The notes beneath the pieces were generated by a model, which was not told the origin of the DNA, made no database searches, and saw only the letters and a program-made list of their open reading frames with translations. A stretch of DNA of 64,000 nucleotides from assembly GCF_002900975.1 (NCBI RefSeq), contig NZ_PJON01000001.1:744001-808000 (forward strand). The letters run 5' to 3'. Below are positions 34,853 through 43,388 of this stretch, piece by piece (position 1 is the stretch's first letter; every line of letters starts with the position of its first letter). Both the position numbers and the translations under genes were made by a program. Origin of the DNA: Tabrizicola aquatica (GTDB taxonomy: Bacteria; Pseudomonadota; Alphaproteobacteria; Rhodobacterales; Rhodobacteraceae).

Positions 34853-35386
34853 ATGGACGACCCCGTTGCAGACCTGATCGCGAAATGTGCCGCCGCTGAC
34901 CGTGCGGCCTTTCGGTCGCTTTATCGCAGCACGTCGGCGAAACTCATGGGTGTCCTGCTTCGTATGCTTGGTGAACGGGCCGAGGCGGAGGATGCCTTGC
35001 AAGAGGTTTACACAAGGGTTTGGTTGCGCGCCGGTCGTTACGATCCGACGAAGGGCCGGGGCATGACCTGGCTGATCGCGGTGGCACGCAACCTGGCGAT
35101 CGACCGGCTGCGCGCCCGTCCGCTGCCGTCCAGCGACGATGGCCTGGACGCCGTCGCCGACAGCGCGCCACGGGCCGAGAACCGGCTGGTGGCCCAGGGC
35201 GAGGCGCGGCGGATGGTGGACTGCTTTGCCACGCTGGAGCCCGACCGCGCCAGCGCCGTGCGCGGGGCCTACCTCGACGGTTTGTCCTATGTGCAACTGG
35301 CTGAGCGCCACGCGGTCCCGCTGAACACCATGCGCACCTGGCTGCGTCGCAGCCTGCTGAAACTGCGGGAGTGTCTGGACCAATGA
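34853..35386 (+). CDS. ECF-type RNA polymerase sigma factor (SigK-like)
   Basis: A 177-residue sigma-70-family ECF factor. Region 2 is at about 20-90 (LYRSTSAKLMGVLLRMLGER, EDALQEVYTRVWLRAGRYDP, TWLIAVARNLAIDRLR), with region 4 at about 120-175 (YLDGLSYVQLAERHAVPLNT, MRTWLRRSLLKLRECL). Its stop overlaps the anti-sigma start (ATGA), so the two proteins are made in a fixed ratio. Pairing with an RskA-type anti-sigma factor and a fasciclin gene mirrors the SigK-RskA-MPT70/83 set of mycobacteria. I could not define a shared promoter motif upstream of this gene and the fasciclin gene. Confidence 0.9.
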   Translation: MDDPVADLIAKCAAADRAAFRSLYRSTSAKLMGVLLRMLGERAEAEDALQEVYTRVWLRAGRYDPTKGRGMTWLIAVARNLAIDRLRARPLPSSDDGLDAVADSAPRAENRLVAQGEARRMVDCFATLEPDRASAVRGAYLDGLSYVQLAERHAVPLNTMRTWLRRSLLKLRECLDQ

Positions 35387-36039
35387 CCGACCTGCCGCCC
35401 CCCGATCACGAAGCCGACGACCTTCTGGCCGCCGAGTATGTCCTGGGCGTCCTGGACTTGCCCGAACGCGCCGCCGCCGAGGCGCGGGCAAAACGCGAGC
35501 CGGGCTTTGCCGCGCGGATTGCGGACTGGGAGGCAAGGCTTGGCGGGTTGAACGACGGCTTTGACGACGCGCCCGCCCCGGATCTTCTGCCGCGGATCGA
35601 GGCACGGCTGTTCCCATCCCCTGCCCCGCAGCCCGCGCCGGGCTGGTCGCCCTTGCGCTGGCTTTCGGGCATGGCGTTCGGGGCCACGCTGGTGCTTTTG
35701 GCGCTGGTCACTCTGGGGCCGCCGCGACTTGCGCCGGTGGCGCTGCTGGCCACGGCTGACAACCGCCTGGCCTATGAGGTCGCCAGCGTCGGCGACAGCC
35801 TGCGCGTGACCCGCGTCGCCGGTGTTCCGGCCGTCGAGGGCCAGGTACACGAGCTTTGGGTGATTGCCCCCGGCGCCGCCCCGGTCTCGCTGGGTCTATT
35901 GGAGGACGATCCGCTCATCGTGACCTATCCGACGCCACCTGCGGGCTGGGTGCTGGCGGTCTCGGTCGAACCGGCTGGCGGATCGACCACCGGACAGCCC
36001 ACGGGTCCCGTGATCCTTACGGCACAGGTCGGCACCTGA
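35383..36039 (+). CDS. RskA-family anti-sigma factor
   Basis: A 218-residue single-pass membrane protein. N-terminal cytoplasmic helices (DHEADDLLAAEYVLGVLDLP, RIADWEARLGGLND) form the sigma-binding domain and lack the HxxxC zinc motif, as in RskA. A membrane helix follows at about 93-112 (GMAFGATLVLLALVTLG). The outer domain (ATADNRLAYEVASVGDSLRV, HELWVIAPGAAPVSLGLLED, LAVSVEPAGGSTTGQPTGPV) is the RskA C-terminal domain. It should hold the ECF factor inactive until cleaved or signalled. Coupled to the sigma gene; the fasciclin gene follows 109 bp downstream. Confidence 0.9.
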   Translation: MTDLPPPDHEADDLLAAEYVLGVLDLPERAAAEARAKREPGFAARIADWEARLGGLNDGFDDAPAPDLLPRIEARLFPSPAPQPAPGWSPLRWLSGMAFGATLVLLALVTLGPPRLAPVALLATADNRLAYEVASVGDSLRVTRVAGVPAVEGQVHELWVIAPGAAPVSLGLLEDDPLIVTYPTPPAGWVLAVSVEPAGGSTTGQPTGPVILTAQVGT

Positions 36040-36148
36040 TCACGTCCGCGTGATCGCTGCGACCCGTCGAAACTTCGCAAAAAAGCCTCCGTTCCTTCAG
36101 GTGTGAGGCGGGAATGCCCCCGCCTTGGCAACCTGAACGGAGACGACG

Positions 36149-36700
36149 ATGAAAGCCCTGACCCTTGCGACCGCGATCCTGGCCCTGTCCACCGGACTTA
36201 GCCTGGCAGACCATGGCAACCCCGACGTGGGCGGTGCGGCAATGTATGCCGACAAGACGATTGTCGAGAATGCGGTGAACTCGGCCGACCACACGACGCT
36301 GGTGGCCGCCGTGCAGGCCGCGGGCCTGGTCGAAACGCTGTCGGGCACCGGCCCCTTCACCGTCTTTGCGCCCACCAACGACGCCTTCGCCAAGCTGCCG
36401 GCCGGCACCGTCGAAACCCTGCTGAAGCCCGAGAACAAGGACCAGCTGACGAAGATCCTTACCTGTCACGTCGTCGCGGCAAATGCCCTGGCGGCCGACA
36501 TCAACAAGATGGTGGCCGATGATGGCGGCATGCACACGGTCAGCACCGTCGGCGGCTGCGACTTCACCGCGATGGTCGAGGACGGCATGGTCAAGATCAA
36601 GGATGGCCAGGGCAATATCGCCACCGTCACCATCGCTGATGTGAAACAGTCGAACGGTGTCATCCACGTCATCGACACCGTGCTTCTGCCGGCCAACTGA
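36149..36700 (+). CDS. secreted fasciclin-domain protein
   Basis: A 183-residue exported protein with signal peptide LATAILALSTGLSLA and one fasciclin (FAS1) domain. The domain begins TIVENAVNSADHTTLVAAVQ, has the H1 motif GPFTVFAPTNDAFAKLP, and ends with the conserved NGVIHVIDTVLLP. FAS1 proteins mediate adhesion or surface interactions. Two cysteines (LTCHVV, GGCDF) may form a disulfide. Strong AACGGAGACGACG ribosome site. Position behind an ECF sigma/RskA pair suggests the sigma factor controls it. Confidence 0.92.
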   Translation: MKALTLATAILALSTGLSLADHGNPDVGGAAMYADKTIVENAVNSADHTTLVAAVQAAGLVETLSGTGPFTVFAPTNDAFAKLPAGTVETLLKPENKDQLTKILTCHVVAANALAADINKMVADDGGMHTVSTVGGCDFTAMVEDGMVKIKDGQGNIATVTIADVKQSNGVIHVIDTVLLPAN

Positions 36701-36811
36701 TCTGCACGGCGCGTCCGGGCGGGTCACTTCGCCAAGGCGCGCCGGTTGCAGCCGGGTCCGGGGGCCATGTCCCCTCGCCCTCGGACCCGGTCCTGCGGCC
36801 TTCCCGGCCGC

Positions 36812-36840
36812 TTGACCTTGTCGCACGCATCGCTTACGTC
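36812..36840 (+). promoter_or_regulatory. promoter candidate for tRNA-Gly
   Basis: TTGACC (36812-36817), 17 bp, TACGTC (36835-36840), followed 11 bp later by the mature tRNA 5' end. The -35 is close to consensus; the -10 is weak. Confidence 0.45.
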
Positions 36841-36851
36841 ATGGGCATCGG

Positions 36852-36925
36852 GCGGGTGTAGCTCAATGGTAGAGCAGAAGCTTCCCAAGCTTACGACGAG
36901 GGTTCGATTCCCTTCACCCGCTCCA
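36852..36925 (+). tRNA. tRNA-Gly (anticodon CCC)
   Basis: 74 nt including encoded CCA. Acceptor stem GCGGGTG / CACCCGC, D-arm GCTC..GAGC, anticodon arm GAAGC-TTCCCAA-GCTTA giving anticodon CCC, T-arm GAGGG-TTCGATT-CCCTT (one G-T pair), discriminator T, then CCA. It closely resembles E. coli glyU, which also reads GGG codons. An intrinsic terminator follows. It stands alone, not in an operon. Confidence 0.95.
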
Positions 36926-36930
36926 TCCGC

Positions 36931-36964
36931 AACCGCCGCCCCACCCGGGCGGCGGTTTGGTTTT
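36931..36964 (+). terminator. intrinsic terminator after tRNA-Gly
   Basis: AACCGCCGCCC pairs with GGGCGGCGGTT around CACCC, followed by TGGTTTT. It begins five bases after the tRNA CCA. Confidence 0.75.
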
Positions 36965-37078
36965 CCGGGGTGCGGAATACCGGATGCTGAGGCACGGGTG
37001 ACTGCCGCTTTCGCACGGACTTTGGTCTGATCCTGCCTTGGGCCGGCCCGACGGGGGCCGCCAGATGACGGAGGACCC

Positions 37079-37330
37079 ATGGCCATCGACACCATCCCGT
37101 TGCTCTTTGCCGCCGCTCTTGCCGCGACCGAGCCGGCTGCAACGCCATCCATGCCGCAAAGGGCGCTGGACTACGACCGGATCGCGATCCAGCTGGTCGC
37201 GCCAGCGGGCAAGGACTTTGCTCTGGCCCGCACCTGCTCGGATTCCTGGTGGAAGATGAGCGGCATCCAGCTTGTCACCTGCATGATCGCCCACCCGGAA
37301 GATACCTTCAGCCCCTCGGATGAAGGCTAG
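37079..37330 (+). CDS. 83-aa protein of unknown function
   Basis: Start ATG 37079 with GGAGG 4 nt upstream. The N-terminus is mildly hydrophobic (IPLLFAAALAATEPAAT) and may be a weak signal peptide. The rest is polar with two cysteines (ARTCSDSWWK, LVTCMIAH). The codon use fits the neighbours. It ends 6 bp from the stop of the opposite-strand epmA. I recognise no family. Confidence 0.55.
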   Translation: MAIDTIPLLFAAALAATEPAATPSMPQRALDYDRIAIQLVAPAGKDFALARTCSDSWWKMSGIQLVTCMIAHPEDTFSPSDEG

Positions 37331-37336
37331 GCCAGG

Positions 37337-38389
37337 TCAGGGCACGGGCGTCCAGAGGACATCGTCGATCCTGGGCGCCCCTGTGGCCAGCAGCACGACA
37401 CGGTCAAAGCCCATGGCGATTCCGGCGGCGGCGGGCATAAGGGCCAGGGCGGCCAGGAAATCCTCGTCCAGCGGATAGGTTTCGTCGTAGACCCGGGCCT
37501 TCTCGGCCATCTCGGCCTGGAAGCGTCGGCGCTGTTCCTCGGGGTCGGTCAACTCGCCAAAACCGTTGGCGAGTTCGACACCGCAGGCATAGACCTCGAA
37601 GCGCTCTGCGACCCGGGCGTCGCCAGGCACCTTGCGCGCCAGCGCCGCCTCGGCTGCGGGGTAGTGGTCCAGGATCGTGATCCGGCCCTGCCCAAGCTGG
37701 GGCTCTACCCTCTCGGACAGGACGCGGCTCAGCATGTCCGACCAGGTGTCATCCGGGGCGCGGCGCAGGCCGATGCGGTCCATTTCCCCGGCCAGTCGCG
37801 CCGCATCGGTGGCTCCGTCCGGTGCGATTGACGCCATCAGGTCCACCCCCGCATGGGCTTGAAACGCCTCGGCCACGGTCAGCCGCTCCGGCTGGGCGAA
37901 GGGGTCGCAGGTCCGGTCGCGGAACCGCAGGGCCGCAGCCCCCGCCGCTTGCGCCGCCAGCCGCAGGAAAGCCAGCGTGTCGGCCATCAGCACCTCGTAG
38001 CTTTCGCCGACGCGGTACCATTCCAGCATCGTAAACTCGGGCGAGTGCAGCGGCCCACGCTCGCGGTTGCGCCAGACATGGGAGAAGGCATGGATTCGGG
38101 TTTCCCCGGCGGCCAGCAGCTTCTTCATCGCGAACTCGGGCGAGGTGTGCAGATACATCGACCGGGGAAGGCCGTCATTGCCGATGGCCTGCGTGGCAAA
38201 GCCGTGCAGATGCGCCTCGTTGCCGGGGCTGATGGCCAGGGCGGCTGGGTCGACCTCGGTGAACCCTTCCTGCGCCAGCCAGCCCCGGATCGCCGCCTGG
38301 ATACGGTTGCGGGTCAGAAGAAGCGGCCTGCGGTCGGCGTGTCGGGCGGGGCTCCACCACGGGCTGGGCGGGGTCGATGCGGGATTCAT
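37337..38389 (-). CDS. epmA: elongation factor P--lysine ligase
   Basis: A 350-residue class II lysyl-tRNA-synthetase-like enzyme without an anticodon-binding domain, which attaches (beta-)lysine to EF-P. Class II motifs: [49 protein letters not shown] and [12 protein letters not shown]. Start ATG 38389. It is divergent from efp with an 87-bp gap, the expected arrangement of modifier and target. EpmB, the lysine 2,3-aminomutase that supplies beta-lysine, is not in the window. Confidence 0.93.
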   Translation of the reverse strand: MNPASTPPSPWWSPARHADRRPLLLTRNRIQAAIRGWLAQEGFTEVDPAALAISPGNEAHLHGFATQAIGNDGLPRSMYLHTSPEFAMKKLLAAGETRIHAFSHVWRNRERGPLHSPEFTMLEWYRVGESYEVLMADTLAFLRLAAQAAGAAALRFRDRTCDPFAQPERLTVAEAFQAHAGVDLMASIAPDGATDAARLAGEMDRIGLRRAPDDTWSDMLSRVLSERVEPQLGQGRITILDHYPAAEAALARKVPGDARVAERFEVYACGVELANGFGELTDPEEQRRRFQAEMAEKARVYDETYPLDEDFLAALALMPAAAGIAMGFDRVVLLATGAPRIDDVLWTPVP

Positions 38390-38476
38390 CTGGAAATTCC
38401 GGTCGGGATCGGTTACGGGCGCGGGCAGACGCTGGTCTTTGGGGACCGGCCCCCCGATACAACAAGGACCCGACCT

Positions 38477-39043
38477 TTGAAAGTCATCGCCTCCTCGCTC
38501 CGCAAGGGCAACGTCGTCGAAATGGAGGGCCGGCTTTACGTCGTCCTCACCGCCTCGAACTTCCACCCCGGCAAGGGCACTCCGACCACCAGCGTCGACA
38601 TGCGTCGGATTTCGGACGGGACCAAGGTCAGCGAGCGGTGGCGGACGACCGAGATGGTCGAGAAGGCCACGGTCGACGAGCGGGAGTATGACTTCCTGTA
38701 CGAGGACAGCGAGGGCTTCCACTTCATGGAACCGGCGACCTATGAGCAGGTCGTCGTGACCGAGGACGTGATGGGGGCCAACAAACCCTACGTTCGGGAA
38801 GGGATGCGCTGCTATGTGAAGACCTTCGACGGCGTGCCGATCGCGTTGGAAGTGCCGCAGAAGATCACCGTCGAGATCACCGAGACCGAGCCGGTCACCA
38901 AGGGGCAGACCGCCTCGTCGTCCTACAAGCCGGCGATGACCGACATCGGCGTCCGGGTCATGGTCCCCCCGCATATCGGGCCGGGCACGCGGATCATCAT
39001 CAATACCGACGACGACTCTTACGTCGAGCGGTCGAAGGACTGA
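38477..39043 (+). CDS. efp: translation elongation factor P
   Basis: A 188-residue three-domain EF-P that relieves ribosome stalling at polyproline stretches. Domain I carries the modification loop HPGKGTPT with Lys33. The C-terminal domain ends [20 protein letters not shown], the EF-P signature. Start is TTG 38477: AAGGA lies about 9 nt upstream and the protein then begins [11 protein letters not shown], the family N-terminus; no ATG fits. The TTG start may limit expression. Divergent from epmA. The stop is 2 bp from the palindrome of a three-part element, followed by a strong terminator. Confidence 0.96.
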   Translation: MKVIASSLRKGNVVEMEGRLYVVLTASNFHPGKGTPTTSVDMRRISDGTKVSERWRTTEMVEKATVDEREYDFLYEDSEGFHFMEPATYEQVVVTEDVMGANKPYVREGMRCYVKTFDGVPIALEVPQKITVEITETEPVTKGQTASSSYKPAMTDIGVRVMVPPHIGPGTRIIINTDDDSYVERSKD

Positions 39044-39045
39044 CC

Positions 39046-39117
39046 TGTCCACGGTGGACACTCCGCGCTTGTCCAGTGATATCAATGGCTTGACCGCGGA
39101 CGTTAAGGAATTGGAAA
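39046..39117 (-). repeat. three-part palindromic element, copy c
   Basis: On the minus strand: TTTC-N7-TTAAC (39117-39102), a 41-bp spacer with central inverted repeat CCATTGATATCACTGG (39088-39073), then TGTCCACCGTGGACA (39060-39046). The palindrome begins 2 bp after the efp stop codon. Confidence 0.75.
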
Positions 39118-39125
39118 GATCTGGA

Positions 39126-39153
39126 AAAGGCACGTCCCAGGACGTGCCTTTTT
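39126..39153 (+). terminator. intrinsic terminator of efp
   Basis: AAAGGCACGTC pairs with GACGTGCCTTT around CCAG, and the T-run TTTTT completes it. It lies 82 bp after the efp stop, beyond the repeated element, so the element is part of the efp 3' untranslated region. Confidence 0.88.
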
Positions 39154-39204
39154 GCTTTGCCGCGCGCCGCATCGGGCTATCCTGCCCCCAGGATGGAGGC
39201 CCGG

Positions 39205-39981
39205 ATGCCCAGCGACCATGATGCCTACAAGCCCGCCGAGATCGCGGCGCTGATCGAGACGGCGGGGGTGGCGAAGGCGGCCCTGCCCTTGCACCGGATG
39301 GCGACTCTGGCGCTGCTGGCGGGGGCCTTCATCGGGTTCGGCGCGGCGTTCTGGTGCATCGCGATGGTGGGCGCGGACCCCGGTTTCGGGCCGCACAGGG
39401 TGCTGGGGGGCGTGGTCTTTGCGCTGGGGTTGATCCTGGTCGTCGTCGGCGGGGCCGAATTGTTCACCGGGAATGCGCTGATGGTGATGGCGGCGGTGGA
39501 CCGGCGCATCACGCTGGGGCAGCTGTTGCGGAACTGGGGCATCGTCTATGCGGGCAACCTTGTCGGCGCGGTGGGCCTGGCACTTGCCTTCGGGATGGCG
39601 GGATTGCTGGACGGGTCGATGGGTGCCGTGGCCGCGAAGGCGGCAGAGACAAAGGCTGCCCTGCCCCCGGTCGAGGCTTTCGTCCGCGGCGCCTTGTGCA
39701 ATGCGCTGGTCTGCCTGGCAGTCTGGTTAAGCTTTGCGGCACGGACGGCGACGGACAAGATCCTGGGCGTCCTGTGGCCGGTTGCGGCCTTCGTGGCGCT
39801 GGGACTGGAGCATTCGGTGGCGAACATGTTCCTGTTTCCGGCGGGTCTTTGGGCCGGGGCCGAGGTCACGACATCCGGGGTCGCTGGAAACCTGCTTTGG
39901 GTCACTTTGGGCAATGTGGTCGGCGGCGCGGGGGGCGTGGCGCTGGCCTATCGCTTTGCCTATGGAGCTATGCGCGGGTGA
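39205..39981 (+). CDS. formate/nitrite transporter (FNT) family channel
   Basis: A 258-residue inner-membrane protein with six helices. FNT signatures are visible: GAFIGFGAAFW in helix 1, ELFTGNALM near residues 89-97, NWGIVYAGNLVG, GALCNALVCLAVW, and GLEHSVANMF near 200. FNT channels carry formate, nitrite or hydrosulfide; the narrow-pore residues do not decide which. Start ATG 39205 has GGAGG 6 nt upstream. No formate or nitrite enzyme genes are adjacent. Confidence 0.9.
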   Translation: MPSDHDAYKPAEIAALIETAGVAKAALPLHRMATLALLAGAFIGFGAAFWCIAMVGADPGFGPHRVLGGVVFALGLILVVVGGAELFTGNALMVMAAVDRRITLGQLLRNWGIVYAGNLVGAVGLALAFGMAGLLDGSMGAVAAKAAETKAALPPVEAFVRGALCNALVCLAVWLSFAARTATDKILGVLWPVAAFVALGLEHSVANMFLFPAGLWAGAEVTTSGVAGNLLWVTLGNVVGGAGGVALAYRFAYGAMRG

Positions 39982-39987
39982 TCGGTG

Positions 39988-40006
39988 GGTGGGCGGATCG
40001 CCCACC
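39988..40006. repeat. GGTGGGCG inverted repeat, family D, copy 1
   Basis: GGTGGGCG-GAT-CGCCCACC followed by CTACGC, 7 bp after the FNT stop. A second copy is at 61527-61546. No T-run. Probably a REP-type extragenic palindrome. Confidence 0.65.
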
Positions 40007-40093
40007 CTACGCCCGTGCCGGATACTGGCGGCTTTGGGTAGACTGATCGGAAGGGATTGCCGGTCTGAAGCGCGGCCTACCGGGGCAGCGCGA

Positions 40094-40837
40094 TCAGGTC
40101 GGGGCCAGTTCGCCGGCCTCGATCCGAAAGGGCAGAACGTTGCCGGGCGGCGGCAGCGGGCAGATCGCGAAATCGGTGAAGGCGCAGGGCGGGTTGACGG
40201 CGCGGTTGAAGTCCAGCGTGATTTCCGTCTCGGTGACGTCCTCGCCAAAGAGGAACCGGGCGGCCGGATAGGTCTCGCCCGCCGTGGCGTCGCGAAAGAC
40301 GAACATAGGCTTGGCCGCTTTCCAATGCGTTGGCGTAAGCGTGACGGTCCGGCCCTGATGCTGGAACGTGGCGCGGTGGGTCAGGGTCACGGCGGCGGTG
40401 GAGCCGTCTTTCATCGTGATTTCCGCAGCTTGCGGGGCGAATCTTTCCCATTTTGCGCGGATCGTCCAGTCTGGGGCTTCGGGAAAATAGCGCAGCGCGA
40501 TGGTCGGTTGCAGGGTCAGGTCGCGCACGCGAAGCGCCGGGATGCCGTCGACGGTGTGGATTTCCAGCAGGAATGGATCGACGCGCAATTGCGGGAAGGC
40601 ATCCGGTACGGGCTGGAAGGGAAGCGGAGCCTCACCCGGCCGGGCGAAGCTGGCGCCGGTCGCGGTCAGGTCAAGCGTTCCCAGCAGGTCGGGACCGGAA
40701 GGCAGTTGCACGTCCTGCGCGGCGCCCACCTGATGCCGGCCAGGGACAAGGTCGATGCGGGCGACAAGGTTCAACCAGCCGTCCGGCGCGGTCAGCGCGG
40801 CCAGCCGGGCGGCGCGGTGGTCGGACAAGGGGATCAT
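40094..40837 (-). CDS. DUF1684-family protein
   Basis: A 247-residue protein without signal peptide. It shows the DUF1684 layout: an N-terminal DGWLNLVARIDLVPGRHQVG, a middle WTIRAKWERFAPQ, and the C-terminal block GETYPAARFLFGED...LDFNRAVNPPCAFTDFAICP, which is the most conserved part of the family. Function unknown; the conserved Tyr/Arg/Asp cluster suggests a small-ligand site. Its ATG overlaps the upstream hypothetical gene (ATGA), so murI, the hypothetical gene and this one form one operon. Confidence 0.82.
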   Translation of the reverse strand: MIPLSDHRAARLAALTAPDGWLNLVARIDLVPGRHQVGAAQDVQLPSGPDLLGTLDLTATGASFARPGEAPLPFQPVPDAFPQLRVDPFLLEIHTVDGIPALRVRDLTLQPTIALRYFPEAPDWTIRAKWERFAPQAAEITMKDGSTAAVTLTHRATFQHQGRTVTLTPTHWKAAKPMFVFRDATAGETYPAARFLFGEDVTETEITLDFNRAVNPPCAFTDFAICPLPPPGNVLPFRIEAGELAPT

Positions 40838-41298
40838 CGGCCTACCCTGCCATGGTGCGAGGCGTCGCGCAGAACGGACCGGATCGCGCGCGCATAGTCC
40901 GCAAGATCAAAGGAAAACGGACCGAACCCGGTATAGTCCCGATCGGGGCGATGGGGTTGGCAGAAGTCGCTCCAGACCACCCGGGCATCATCGACCGTCA
41001 GACGTGCCAGCAGGGGCCAGCATCCCTCGACGCCGCAGACGCATTCCAGCAAGATCACTTGCTCACCCTGCGTGGGCCGGAACACCGGGTTCATCCTGGC
41101 AAAATCCTTGTTGCTGGCATCGATGGAGTCTTTGGCGATCCGGATGGGCACGCCACCATATCCGCCCTGCACATCAAACCCCTCAGAAGCTTCGAAATCC
41201 CTGACGGCATCGGCAAGGGCCTGGTCATCGATGCAGGCCATCCAGCGCAGGAAAGAGGAGCCCTCAACCTCTACCGGGCGGAAACCAAGCCGGTTCAT
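40834..41298 (-). CDS. hypothetical protein in the murI operon
   Basis: A 154-residue soluble protein rich in aromatic and acidic residues, with a Cys-containing stretch ([15 protein letters not shown]). The N-terminal [14 protein letters not shown] and the C-terminal [17 protein letters not shown] give no family I know. It overlaps murI by 4 bp at its start and DUF1684 by 4 bp at its end, so it is surely translated with them. The CxCxxxxCW cluster might bind metal, but this is speculative. Confidence 0.65.
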   Translation of the reverse strand: MNRLGFRPVEVEGSSFLRWMACIDDQALADAVRDFEASEGFDVQGGYGGVPIRIAKDSIDASNKDFARMNPVFRPTQGEQVILLECVCGVEGCWPLLARLTVDDARVVWSDFCQPHRPDRDYTGFGPFSFDLADYARAIRSVLRDASHHGRVGR

Positions 41299-42107
41299 GC
41301 CGCCTCGAACGTGATCTTCCGGCGCAGGAATTGTGTCGCCTTGTTCGAGACATAGGCCGGATCGCCCGTGGTCAGGAATTTCGACTGCGTGCCGGAGCCA
41401 AGGAATTGCGGGCGGCGGGTCAGGTAGTCGGCCAACGCCTCGGCCACGAGGTTGGCTTGGGAATAGACCTTGACGCCCTGCCCCAGGGCATCGGCAAAGA
41501 CCTTTTCCATCAAGGGGTAATGGGTGCAGCCCAGGATTGCGGCCTCGGGGTTCGGCATCCGGCGTTTCAACGCCTCGACATGGGAGCGGACAAGGGCCTC
41601 GGCCAGGATCTCGTCGCCCTGTTCGATGGCATCGACCACGCCACCGCAGGGCTGCGCCTCAACGTCCACCCCGATGGCGCGGAAGGCCAACTCGCGCTGG
41701 AAGGCGCGGGAGGCGACAGTGGCGGGCGTGGCGAAAAGGGCGACGTGTTTGACGGCCACCTCGCGCGGGGGGGAGTTGTCGCCCCACTGGCGTTCGGTCA
41801 GCGCCTCGATCAAGGGAACAAAGACGCCAAGGACGCGCTTGTCGGCCGGGACCCAGGTTTCCTGCATCCGCTTCAAGGCGGCGGCAGAGGCGGTGTTGCA
41901 GGCCAGGATGACCAGATCGCAGCCCTCGGCCCAGAGGCGTTCGGTGGCGGCGCAGGTCAGGGCAAAGATGTCGTCATGGTCGCGGACGCCGTAAGGGGCA
42001 TGGGCATTGTCGCCGAAATAGACGAAGGGGACGTCCGGCAGGCGCTTTGTCAGCGCATCCAGAACAGTGAGCCCGCCAAGGCCCGAATCGAACACTCCCA
42101 CCGCCAT
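41295..42107 (-). CDS. murI: glutamate racemase
   Basis: A 270-residue cofactor-independent racemase making D-glutamate for peptidoglycan. The substrate loop [11 protein letters not shown] is at residues 5-15, the two catalytic cysteines are Cys70 in ACNTAS and Cys194 in GCTHYPL, and [10 protein letters not shown] is intact. Start ATG 42107 places the FDSG loop at the usual position; the upstream frame has no family similarity. First gene of the operon with two genes of unknown function. Confidence 0.95.
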   Translation of the reverse strand: MAVGVFDSGLGGLTVLDALTKRLPDVPFVYFGDNAHAPYGVRDHDDIFALTCAATERLWAEGCDLVILACNTASAAALKRMQETWVPADKRVLGVFVPLIEALTERQWGDNSPPREVAVKHVALFATPATVASRAFQRELAFRAIGVDVEAQPCGGVVDAIEQGDEILAEALVRSHVEALKRRMPNPEAAILGCTHYPLMEKVFADALGQGVKVYSQANLVAEALADYLTRRPQFLGSGTQSKFLTTGDPAYVSNKATQFLRRKITFEAA

Positions 42108-42226
42108 GCCTGCCCCTTTCGCTGGTGCCTGTTGCAGGCGCATCCTGCCTTGGGACCGATCATAGGACGGAGCGCGGGCCGACGAAAGGGCCAAGCCGGA
42201 TGCAGCCGGGGTAAGGCGGGCCGGGG

Positions 42227-42254
42227 TTTACATGTGAAGGCGTTTCCCTATCTA
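42227..42254 (+). promoter_or_regulatory. promoter candidate of the LysR gene at 42302
   Basis: TTTACA (42227-42232), 16 bp, TATCTA (42249-42254), about 48 bp before the start codon. The murI start lies on the other side of the same gap. Confidence 0.45.
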
Positions 42255-42301
42255 GGGGCGGTCATGTTAGGGTTATCAGTGGCGGATAAAGGGGGGCGGG
42301 C

Positions 42302-43207
42302 ATGGATTGGGACAAGCTGAGGATCTTTCACGCGGTGGCGGAGAAAGGCAGCCTGACCCATGCGGGCGACGTGCTGCACCTGTCGCAATCCGCCGTCAGC
42401 CGGCAGATCCGGGCGCTGGAGGAAAGCCTGAATGTCACGCTCTTCCACCGCCATGCGCGGGGGTTGATCCTGACGGAACAGGGCGAGCTTCTCTATGACG
42501 CGACCACGCAGATGGTGAAGCGGCTGGACGCCACCGCCGCGCGCATCCGCGACAGCGAGGACGAGGTCTTTGGCGAGTTGCGGGTGACGACGACGATGGG
42601 GTTCGGCACGCTGTGGCTGGCCCCGCGTCTGGCGCGTTTGTATGAGAAGTACCCGGCGCTGAAGATCGACCTGATGCTGGAGGAGCGGGTCCTGGACCTG
42701 CCGATGCGCGAGGCGGATGTGGCGATCCGGATGAAAGAGCCAAGCCAGGCCGACCTGATCCGCAAGCGGCTGATGAACATCAAGATGCAGCTTTTCGCGA
42801 CGCCGGAGTATCTGGCCAGCCACGGCACGCCCAAGACGATGGACGATTTCAGCAGTCACCGGCTGATCGCGCAGCATGCCGGGACGCCTCAGGTCGCGGC
42901 GGGGGCCCTGCTGGTGGCCGAGTTGATGACGCATGACATCCCCTCGACCCTGACGGTGAACAACTATTTCGGGGTGCTGCAGGCGGTGCTGAACCATCTG
43001 GGTGTGGGTGTCTTGCCGGACTACCTGGCCGAGGATTTCCCGAACCTGGTGCGTGTGCTGCCCGATGTGGAAAGCGCCGAGGTGCCGGTTTTCCTGGCCT
43101 ATCCCGAGGAGTTGCGCCATTCCAAGCGGGTCGCCGCGTTCCGGGATTTCGTGACCGAAGAGATCATGGCCTTCCGCCGGCGTCAGGCCGAGGACGCGGC
43201 GGCCTGA
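42302..43207 (+). CDS. LysR-family transcriptional regulator
   Basis: A 301-residue regulator. The winged HTH is at residues 1-62 (WDKLRIFHAVAEKGSLTHAG, LSQSAVSRQIRALEESL). The effector domain follows (ELRVTTTMGFGTLWLAPRLA, ADVAIRMKEPSQADLI, VGVLPDYLAE). Target unknown; the gene is divergent from murI and followed by a long intergenic region with a terminator. I choose ATG 42302, which gives the standard LysR N-terminus. Confidence 0.9.
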   Translation: MDWDKLRIFHAVAEKGSLTHAGDVLHLSQSAVSRQIRALEESLNVTLFHRHARGLILTEQGELLYDATTQMVKRLDATAARIRDSEDEVFGELRVTTTMGFGTLWLAPRLARLYEKYPALKIDLMLEERVLDLPMREADVAIRMKEPSQADLIRKRLMNIKMQLFATPEYLASHGTPKTMDDFSSHRLIAQHAGTPQVAAGALLVAELMTHDIPSTLTVNNYFGVLQAVLNHLGVGVLPDYLAEDFPNLVRVLPDVESAEVPVFLAYPEELRHSKRVAAFRDFVTEEIMAFRRRQAEDAAA

Positions 43208-43388
43208 TCGGCGGCGAATTGCTGCCATGCAGCAAGTGCATATCGGGAATGCCGAATTTGCGGGCAACCTGCACTTGTTTGCGTCACCAGCCCGGCCTAT
43301 TTGCTTCCTCGAAGCGGCGTGAGCGTGCTCTCGCCCCTTCGTACCTCCCTGTTGGACTTGGCCGAGCGTTAAGCTCGGCCTTTTTTTT
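43208..43388 (+). ncRNA. possible small RNA or structured 3' untranslated region ending in a strong terminator
   Basis: The 430-bp gap 43208-43637 has no convincing gene. Its first part holds a hairpin TTGCTGC-CAT-GCAGCAA (43220-43236), a 31-codon frame without a ribosome site (43227-43322), a CCTCCC stretch at 43344-43349 able to pair with Shine-Dalgarno sequences, and an intrinsic terminator. This could be a small RNA (anti-Shine-Dalgarno type, as the CcsR RNAs of Rhodobacter) or the lysR 3' end. The rest of the gap contains a family C hairpin and the purL upstream region. Confidence 0.35.
43360..43388 (+). terminator. intrinsic terminator
   Basis: GGCCGAGC and GCTCGGCC pair around GTTAA, followed by eight T. 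The strongest terminator in the window, 150 bp after the lysR stop. Confidence 0.9.

Noticed and set aside
5883-39106. The GTTARG end of the three-part element resembles the integron attC core site GTTRRRY
   Set aside because: The last base does not fit in the copies, the matching RYYYAAC site and cassette order are missing, and there is no integron integrase or cassette array.
42210-42270. GTTAGG at 42266 as a fourth three-part element
   Set aside because: No palindrome at the required 41-bp distance.
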